From NCBI GenBank assembly GCA_910583605.1, contig CAJTXN010000002.1:1-64000 (forward strand): DNA of 64,000 bases, read 5' to 3'. Under the pieces are notes generated by a model. The model was not told where the DNA came from. It did no database searches and saw only the letters and a program-made list of their open reading frames with translations. This stretch comes from an uncultured Lachnospiraceae bacterium (lineage in GTDB: Bacteria; Bacillota; Clostridia; Lachnospirales; Lachnospiraceae). Below, piece by piece: positions 57,584 through 64,000 of the stretch (within the stretch, counting starts at the first letter, position 1; each line of letters opens with the position of its first letter). The translations under genes and the position numbers were made by a program.

Positions 57584-58231
57584 ATGACAAAGAAAAACGG
57601 TACCAAATCAAATAAAAATCGGAAGATGCTGGCTGTGTCCTTCAGTGTTATGTTAATAATATCTTTTACAGTCATTGCCGTTGCTAAGTTTTATAAAGAA
57701 GAAAATACAGAAACGGTATTGAGTGGTGACAATATCGCAGCTTATCATATGGAACTGGTAGGAACCGGTAAAGAAACAACTCTGACACAGGAACTTTTAC
57801 TGGCGGATCTGAATCCGGGGGATACCAAGAATGTAGTATTTTTTGTTACCAATGGCAATGAAGAGAAAAAGTTATACTCGGATGTATCCATGGACTACAC
57901 AATACAGATTGTACATACCAATAATATTCCATTGATTTATGAACTGTATGATGAAGCGGGTAAGAAAATAAAACCTTCCGATATTACGGAAACGGGAGAA
58001 AAATATAATAATACCGGAGTTTATATGAATTATGCGAACGACAATTCCGGGAAATTATTTACTTTAAAAACATCTTCCGAAGATTCGGACAAAGTTATCA
58101 GTCATAAGTATACATTAAAAATTATATGGCCAAAGAATGATGAATCAGCGGATTTTAGATATGTGAAGGAACTTGATTTTTTATATATCAATATAAATGC
58201 TTACGAGCATAATCCACTAAAAAATAATTAG
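57584..58231 (+). CDS. exported TasA/camelysin-like protein
   Basis: A 215-residue protein: basic N-terminus, hydrophobic segment (about 18-37) ending IAVAKFYKEE, then a beta-rich domain with NPGDTKNVVFFVTNGN and a C-terminal LDFLYININAYEHNP. The PGDT plus N/FFVTN pattern is that of TasA-like proteins. I choose this ATG (GGTGGGAG upstream) over a GTG six codons earlier. The AWF motif is absent; AVAKF may be the processing site. Possible minor subunit or anchor of a surface fibre. Confidence 0.68.
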   Translation: MTKKNGTKSNKNRKMLAVSFSVMLIISFTVIAVAKFYKEENTETVLSGDNIAAYHMELVGTGKETTLTQELLLADLNPGDTKNVVFFVTNGNEEKKLYSDVSMDYTIQIVHTNNIPLIYELYDEAGKKIKPSDITETGEKYNNTGVYMNYANDNSGKLFTLKTSSEDSDKVISHKYTLKIIWPKNDESADFRYVKELDFLYININAYEHNPLKNN

Positions 58232-58254
58232 TCAGACGGTAAGGCGGGATTGCA

Positions 58255-59361
58255 ATGTCAATGAAAGAAAAAACAAAGGATATTTATCACTTTATAAGAA
58301 ATCATAAGAGGACAAGCATACGGATTTCGGCGGTATTTACTGCGGCTGTGGTTTTCGTGTGCATTTCATATTTTTATGTGGTGAATGCCAAATATGTTAC
58401 AAGTGATAGTGCAGGGAATGTCATTGGTGCAAACAGTTTTTATTTTACCAGTGATTATTTGAATGAAGCCGCATATGACGGTACCGTTTCAGAATATGTC
58501 ATGCATGGCTGGGATGGAATGTTAAAGAAAAGTTTTATGTTCAATATTAGAAATTATGATAATCCGTTGTTGTTTAATAATAAAGACCAGAAGGTTAAAT
58601 ATCATTTTTCATATGAGATATTGGGAAATGACAGGAATCTGGTGGAAGTCAGTGTTTACAAAATCGTAAACGGAACCGAGACCGCAGAGCTGGACGGAGT
58701 GTTGGACGGAGGCGTGGATTCCTATATTGCAAATCAGTATAAGTTATCCATTGTCAGCAAGAATCCGGCGGTTCCCATTACCCATGATGTCACGGTACTG
58801 CTGAAGGTAAATACGGTGGAGTCTCCGTATTATGCGGAATTATCCACAAAAGTAACCCTGCAGTATTCACCGTTTACGGATTTTATTGCAGAGCAGGGAT
58901 TTGAGCCGGCGTCCGATGCGAATACGGATAACGGCAGGGCATATGGTCTGATTTATTATATCAATACGGCGAATGAAATAAATAATGATGAATTTGAAAA
59001 TACGGATATAACGTTGGCAACGGAGAAAATTCACCTGACATGGGATAATGCAAAATTGGAAATCAATGCATTTGATAAAAAACTGGCGGAAATATTTGCG
59101 AAGAAAACGGTAGAAGAAGTATTACAGAACTATGAGAAGATAGAGGATTGCAAGAATACCATTATTCTTGATGACAACGATACCGGTCATTTGTATTTTG
59201 ATGCACTGGCATATTCCTCGTTTGAAATTGTATTTCATAAACGAAAGGGAATCGAGGCCGGTGATGAAATATGGAAAAACGCTAACGGTGTTTATCTTTG
59301 GGATTTAAATCCGGCGCCGCTGGAACAAGGAAATCTGGTATATGCAGAAGTAGTTAATTAG
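58255..59361 (+). CDS. exported SipW-associated surface protein
   Basis: A 368-residue protein with a membrane segment (about 21-43) ending FYVVNAKYVTSDSAG, followed by NSFYFTSDYLNE. This NAKYxxxxxxxxxxxFYFTSD arrangement is familiar from Lachnospiraceae proteins encoded next to SipW. Two beta-rich domains follow: the first (about 85-210) contains HDVTVLLKVNTVESPYYAEL, and the second (about 250-368) ends GVYLWDLNPAPLEQG. AAGGCGGG precedes the ATG. It may be a fibre subunit, cap or anchor; it lies 26 bases before the giant protein gene. Confidence 0.7.
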   Translation: MSMKEKTKDIYHFIRNHKRTSIRISAVFTAAVVFVCISYFYVVNAKYVTSDSAGNVIGANSFYFTSDYLNEAAYDGTVSEYVMHGWDGMLKKSFMFNIRNYDNPLLFNNKDQKVKYHFSYEILGNDRNLVEVSVYKIVNGTETAELDGVLDGGVDSYIANQYKLSIVSKNPAVPITHDVTVLLKVNTVESPYYAELSTKVTLQYSPFTDFIAEQGFEPASDANTDNGRAYGLIYYINTANEINNDEFENTDITLATEKIHLTWDNAKLEINAFDKKLAEIFAKKTVEEVLQNYEKIEDCKNTIILDDNDTGHLYFDALAYSSFEIVFHKRKGIEAGDEIWKNANGVYLWDLNPAPLEQGNLVYAEVVN

Positions 59362-59387
59362 ATGTTTGATTGTAGGAGTGAATGGAT

Positions 59388-62300
59388 ATGGTACAGAGAA
59401 GAAAAAAACAATTGAATCATTTTTTATTGAGTCATTCGAAGGCATTTATTATGTTGCTGCTAATGTTATCAGCTATCGGTATCGCCGTACTAAGTGACAA
59501 TATCAAGGCAGAAGAAGAACCTATTAATTTGAATTTATTGAAACCTGCAGAAGAACATTCCGTGGATAATCCATATATTCTTGACAGTGTGGATGATTTT
59601 ATTACACTGCAGGAATATTCCAAGAATCACACATGTGAAGGGATGTATTTCAGAGTGGGGGATACGGTAACCGCCAACACTTTTTATTATTCAGAGGATG
59701 AAGAGGATGACGAAGAAGGTTCCGAGTCCGGTATCGCATATAATCTGTCACTGGTTGGAACGCTTATTCTGGAAGATGAAAGCAGAACTGTATTTAAAGG
59801 TATAGGACAGAACTTTTCTTATCCATTTAAAGGGGATATTGACTTTAAAGGTATTACCCTTCGAATGGATACTTCTTTATTTTGTTTTCTTGGTGATGGA
59901 GCCAATATTCATCAGGTTACCCTGATTGGAAAAATTGGTACTTCAAAAATAACGGAAGTTATGGGTAGTAATGTATCGGTAGGTGCCTTGGCATCTATTG
60001 TTTATCTTAATGATGCAGATTCAGAAACCAATATAACAAATGTCAGTGTTATTCATGCTAATATCAGCGGCGGCAATAAATCCACAGCCGGTGTTATCGG
60101 AACGGTAGTAGGAAACAAGCAGAATGTGACATTAAATATCAATACCGTAACAGTAGATGCAGAGATACAGGCAGAAGGTACAGCCGGCACAAATTATGGA
60201 ACCGCTTTGGCAAACGGAAAAATTTTAACAAATTATCCGGGATATTCCGGAGGAATGATTGGTGATGTTACTTCACAGAATCAGTCCTTCTATATTAATG
60301 TCAATTTAAATGGAAACTGTAAAGTTGCAGGAACCATATCAAATGTAAAAATGGGTTCCGGCGGATTGATCGGTCATGTATCCCACAGGGTTAAAGTACG
60401 GATGAACGGTAATTTTAATGTATTGGATTTATTGAAGGTTACAGGTTCCCATGCCAATTATTACAGAGGTTATCTGGTTGGATCGGCAGCATACAGTCTG
60501 ATATATGCCACGCCGTCTACCGTTATACAGAAACCGACGGATGTTAATATGGCCAATTGCTCTGACCTGGATAAGGATAATCAGATTGAATATGCAACCC
60601 AGATATTTAAAAATACGGAGGACAGCTTTTTTGATCATAACATTACCATCAGCGGTAAAGGAACGGAAGCGGATCCGTATCTGTTAACAAGTGCAGAGGA
60701 CTTTCAGAGATTATCTGTATTATTAATGACTCAGGGTTTATATGGAACATGGAGTGACGGAAGCAATTACCAGACATGGTTTGATGTATCTGAGGCTCCG
60801 ACAAGAAATACCATTGCCGGTATTATGCAGTATATAAAAGGTGCATATTATATGGTAACCAATGATGTGAATCTGGGAGAAAAGGGAATTATCCGGTTAA
60901 ACAGAGATACTTCCTGTGCTTTTTACGGTTGTTTGGAGGGAAAGAAGGGTACTTATGCCAATGGTGAATATCCCACCATCACACAGGAAACGGACACCAA
61001 TCAGGCAGGTGTTGCCTTATTTATTTACGCAACCGGATATTTAAAGAATGGTGTTTCCCAGGAAAGAGTATTTAAGAATTTTAATTTATATGGAAACATA
61101 ACTGCCAGAGGCGGTATTTCCGGTCTTATTTATGTGATTACAGAGGGAAATACGAATTATTCCGGCTATACATTTGAAAATATTCATATGAATCTGAATC
61201 TGGAAGCAAATGCACGGACTAGCGGTCTTATTACCGGACTGGTGGGAGAAGCGCAGCTTCATAACGTTACGACAAACAATACTCCGGTGCGGTTAAATTT
61301 TAAGGATATTACATTTAACGGAAAATTATCTGCCAATAGTAACGGCGCATACGGCGGAGCGCTTGCCGGCCGTATATACAATACCAGTAATAAGACAGGG
61401 AATCCCTGTGAAGTGAATATAGAAAATTTCCAGTTTGAAGGAAATATTGTAAATACCGGACAGGGGAACTGTATGTTATCCGCAATGATCGCCTATGTGG
61501 CTAACAATACTAATGCATCGGATTCTTACATGATAGACGGAATCGCAGTAAATTTTGTTAACCGCTTAAAAATGAATGCGGATAATATTACCATTCGAAA
61601 TACCATGTTTGATAATTCTATCAATACTAATTATCAGGAAACAGGGCTTTTAGGAAATACATGGGCATTGGAAGGTTCATTGAAAAATATCACGTTTGAA
61701 AATATAGAATATAATCTTGGAGGAGGTTATGGCGCTCTGTTCCTCTATCGTTCCGATGCCATTCTGGATTTTGACGGAATAACCTATGAAAATATTACTA
61801 TGATAAAACCGTCTTCACCAACTAATACATGGATTTCTACTTTAATGTATGAGAATTACGGACAGGTAAAAATCCGGAATTTTTCATCGGATAACTGTGT
61901 TATGAAACTGAATAGAAGTTATCCATGGGTAACGGAAGGTGCGGTTAATTATATCTGGTATTATAATAACCGGACGCAATATTATGGTTATCTGTGCTTT
62001 GAAGGAAATGATGAGGAAGGAAATCCATATTCGGCTGTAAATACATATAAAAATAAGTTCAGATACACAAATCTTACCGGTACGGTTGATTATGGAATCT
62101 ATCATGGAGCAAGATTATCTTATTCAACGGAAGACAATATGGGAAATTCCCTGATTCACGGAACGGGAACCAAAACGGACCCGTTTATCATTGATTCGGA
62201 AGCAAAGCTGGATATTATGGCAGCTTTTTATAATACCATTTATGGCAGAAGGGATTACTGGCTGAAATATTTTGCCGATATGGAGAGTACACTGACTGAG

Positions 62301-64000
62301 GCGGAGAAAAACGGACGTCCCGGATTACAGCGTTCCGCCCTGATTCAAAGAGTCGGAGAGGGATATTTTGTTTTTGCAAAGAGTATGGATTTAACGGGAT
62401 ATTCCTATTATCCTGCAATCGTTAACAACGGAAAGTATTACGGCTTTGATGCCTATCGTTATTATGCGGATAATGGCAACACAAATCCGACGGAAGCACA
62501 GATAAAAGCAGTCTGTGTCAATGCAATTTCGACTTTGTCCGGCGGTTCGTCATCTGTCAGTATGGAAACAGCCAATGCGTATAAACCGCAGATACATTTT
62601 GCGGCGGATACCATAGCAAACGGTGCCATACGTACAGGTACATGGGATTCTCCAAATTTTTATAATGGTCAGGCACATAGAAATATGCATGCTTCTTTGT
62701 TTGCCGGAATTACCGGAGGAATTTATAATGGCTATCAAAAAGGGATTGTAACCATTAATAATATCATGCTGGACGGAGTATTTTCTTCCGAATGTATAGG
62801 GGGTACCGGAGGAGGAGCTTTAATCTCCAGAACCAATAACTATGACGCCGTAATGGATGCGACAGTGAATATCAGCAATATTGATTACGGAGATACAAAC
62901 ATTATTACCAGAACCGCAACTGCAACCACTTCCACTTACGGGGCCGGTTTAATGATAGAGTCTGTTATCAGAAGTGAGATAAATGTTAATAATGTCCGGA
63001 TTCTGCCGGGAAGCAAAGTCAAATGTGATGCTCTGATTGGTTATCAGGCCGGAACAAATTCCAAAACGATATTTCGTCATATTGATTTAAATGCTGCCAT
63101 TGATAATGAACATCCGGAAAACGAAGTAGAGACCCAGTATCATGCAGACGGATACGGATTCAAGTATGGTTATTTCTTTTATTATTTAAAAGAAGGGATT
63201 TCCATATACTGGTATGATGAAGGTACGGATGTGGTGACGCCGGGACTACCCGATGGCGAAGGAAACCGGACAATGGCAAATCCTGAAGTACTGGAACATC
63301 AGAAATATGCCTATAAATTGCTGGCAGTTGATGTCAATCCTTTAACGTCCAATATTACCAAAGGTAAAGGCACAAAGGAAGACCCGTATATCATCGAAAA
63401 TATCGGACAGCTAACGGCTTTGGGACTGTTTACCCGTTCCAAGGGAGATTATCCGTCTTATAAGGAATGGTATGTAGGAGAAAGTACGGAGAATAATTAT
63501 GTTTCATCTGACGGTACTCTGAACGGATATCAGGAATATTATCCGGAGAGCTGGGCAGATAACAGTAATCTTCTCTATAGAAACAGGGATAATGCTCTGG
63601 ATTCACTGTCCCAGCTTATGAAATCCTATTATAAATTAGAGGCAGATCTGGATTTTTCAAATCCGCCGAAAGGATATGAGCAGGCTGCAGGAGACTTTTT
63701 CGGACTTGGAATCGCGGATTATCCGTTTGCTGGTTCCATAGACGGTAATGGTCATACCATAACCTACGGTGATTGTCATTCCAGCTATATCAATATGTAT
63801 GGATTGATTACTTACGGACAGGGATTTAAGGTAAGTGACCTGACAATAAAATCAGGAGACAAGCCGTTACTGGTCAATAACACGGGTGACGTCTATGTGG
63901 GAATGTTAGCTGCTTGCGTACTTGGAGGTGACAATGTAATTGATAATGTCACCATAGAAAATAATATAAAACTGAGAACCAACAATGTTGGTACAAATGT
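59388..64000 (+). CDS. giant secreted beta-helix-like surface protein, 3' end outside window
   Basis: An open frame of at least 1537 codons with no stop before the window end. An N-terminal signal peptide (basic start, hydrophobic LLLMLSAIGIAVL, cleavage near DNIKAEE) is followed by Asn/Gly/Thr/Ile-rich repeats with the rhythm of a right-handed parallel beta-helix (FENIHMNL, ITFNGKLS, GGAL). A GxGTxxDPYxI-type motif occurs three times: codons 423-432 (60654), 925-934 (62160) and 1326-1335 (63363), each opening a new module, as in GLUG/adhesin-type Clostridia proteins. AGGAG at 59374-59378 supports this ATG. A probable adhesin or matrix protein; the anchor (sortase or other) lies outside. Confidence 0.82.
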   Translation, partial: MVQRRKKQLNHFLLSHSKAFIMLLLMLSAIGIAVLSDNIKAEEEPINLNLLKPAEEHSVDNPYILDSVDDFITLQEYSKNHTCEGMYFRVGDTVTANTFYYSEDEEDDEEGSESGIAYNLSLVGTLILEDESRTVFKGIGQNFSYPFKGDIDFKGITLRMDTSLFCFLGDGANIHQVTLIGKIGTSKITEVMGSNVSVGALASIVYLNDADSETNITNVSVIHANISGGNKSTAGVIGTVVGNKQNVTLNINTVTVDAEIQAEGTAGTNYGTALANGKILTNYPGYSGGMIGDVTSQNQSFYINVNLNGNCKVAGTISNVKMGSGGLIGHVSHRVKVRMNGNFNVLDLLKVTGSHANYYRGYLVGSAAYSLIYATPSTVIQKPTDVNMANCSDLDKDNQIEYATQIFKNTEDSFFDHNITISGKGTEADPYLLTSAEDFQRLSVLLMTQGLYGTWSDGSNYQTWFDVSEAPTRNTIAGIMQYIKGAYYMVTNDVNLGEKGIIRLNRDTSCAFYGCLEGKKGTYANGEYPTITQETDTNQAGVALFIYATGYLKNGVSQERVFKNFNLYGNITARGGISGLIYVITEGNTNYSGYTFENIHMNLNLEANARTSGLITGLVGEAQLHNVTTNNTPVRLNFKDITFNGKLSANSNGAYGGALAGRIYNTSNKTGNPCEVNIENFQFEGNIVNTGQGNCMLSAMIAYVANNTNASDSYMIDGIAVNFVNRLKMNADNITIRNTMFDNSINTNYQETGLLGNTWALEGSLKNITFENIEYNLGGGYGALFLYRSDAILDFDGITYENITMIKPSSPTNTWISTLMYENYGQVKIRNFSSDNCVMKLNRSYPWVTEGAVNYIWYYNNRTQYYGYLCFEGNDEEGNPYSAVNTYKNKFRYTNLTGTVDYGIYHGARLSYSTEDNMGNSLIHGTGTKTDPFIIDSEAKLDIMAAFYNTIYGRRDYWLKYFADMESTLTEAEKNGRPGLQRSALIQRVGEGYFVFAKSMDLTGYSYYPAIVNNGKYYGFDAYRYYADNGNTNPTEAQIKAVCVNAISTLSGGSSSVSMETANAYKPQIHFAADTIANGAIRTGTWDSPNFYNGQAHRNMHASLFAGITGGIYNGYQKGIVTINNIMLDGVFSSECIGGTGGGALISRTNNYDAVMDATVNISNIDYGDTNIITRTATATTSTYGAGLMIESVIRSEINVNNVRILPGSKVKCDALIGYQAGTNSKTIFRHIDLNAAIDNEHPENEVETQYHADGYGFKYGYFFYYLKEGISIYWYDEGTDVVTPGLPDGEGNRTMANPEVLEHQKYAYKLLAVDVNPLTSNITKGKGTKEDPYIIENIGQLTALGLFTRSKGDYPSYKEWYVGESTENNYVSSDGTLNGYQEYYPESWADNSNLLYRNRDNALDSLSQLMKSYYKLEADLDFSNPPKGYEQAAGDFFGLGIADYPFAGSIDGNGHTITYGDCHSSYINMYGLITYGQGFKVSDLTIKSGDKPLLVNNTGDVYVGMLAACVLGGDNVIDNVTIENNIKLRTNNVGTN

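Noticed and set aside
1..64000. CRISPR arrays, tRNA or rRNA genes, phage or transposase genes.
   Set aside because: Looked for and not seen: no regular spaced direct repeats, no tRNA cloverleaf with CCA-type end, no integrase or transposase motifs in any accepted gene.

Overview
The window is chromosome from a low-to-moderate GC Gram-positive anaerobe, most likely a Lachnospiraceae-type Clostridium relative. The evidence is the order rel / MBL hydrolase / hemZ / hisS / aspS, a fused PotC-PotD polyamine transporter, strong AGGAGG-type ribosome binding sites with some GTG and TTG starts, TTGACA/TATAAT promoters, and a SipW-type signal peptidase with its substrates. Apart from one gene at the left edge (145-849), every gene I accept lies on the + strand.

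Layout. (1) 1-6.7 kb: a Pr6Pr-like membrane protein (minus strand), then a GNAT acetyltransferase, a histidine phosphatase and a type IIA topoisomerase pair (parE/parC-like). (2) 6.7-27.8 kb: an accessory island, partly much more AT-rich than its flanks. It holds a three-copy leader element with a terminator-like hairpin, two MacB/FtsX-type ABC systems, secreted enzymes (an Amidase_6-like protein and a papain-like protease), several families of small paralogous membrane-anchored proteins or lipoproteins (one copy broken by a single in-frame stop), and a compact carrier-protein-dependent biosynthetic cluster at 18.4-25.5 kb. That cluster contains a PaaK-like adenylating enzyme, two acyl carrier proteins, two BtrH/C39-like Cys-His-Asp proteins and an aminoacyl-tRNA-synthetase-like amino acid:carrier-protein ligase. 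(3) 27.8-29.0 kb: a cation diffusion facilitator gene behind a NiCo (czcD) riboswitch, with promoter, aptamer and terminator all readable. (4) 29.0-42.1 kb: potA-potB-potCD, folC-folP-folBK, pheA, a DUF815 AAA ATPase, a Ppx/GppA-HD protein and polyphosphate kinase. (5) 42.1-50.4 kb: rel, MBL hydrolase, hemZ, an HD-GYP protein, hisS and aspS, ending in a strong hairpin. (6) 50.5-64.0 kb: an HD-GYP-like protein, then a dense operon of exported proteins with SipW-type signals, a SipW-like signal peptidase, a membrane-anchored McrB-like AAA+ ATPase with a DUF2357-like coiled-coil partner, and the first 1537 codons of a giant beta-helix-like surface protein that runs off the right edge.

How the parts may work together. 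The island looks like a small-molecule or modified-peptide locus with its own exporters and probable self-protection or surface proteins: one adenylating enzyme and one aaRS-like ligase could each load a carrier protein, and the two BtrH-like proteins are candidate acyl/aminoacyl transferases. The right-hand operon looks like a surface-fibre or adhesin assembly locus in which an McrB-type motor has been recruited next to a SipW/TasA-like export system. These two loci are the parts most likely to be undescribed. All family assignments are from motif recognition by eye; no database search was run.
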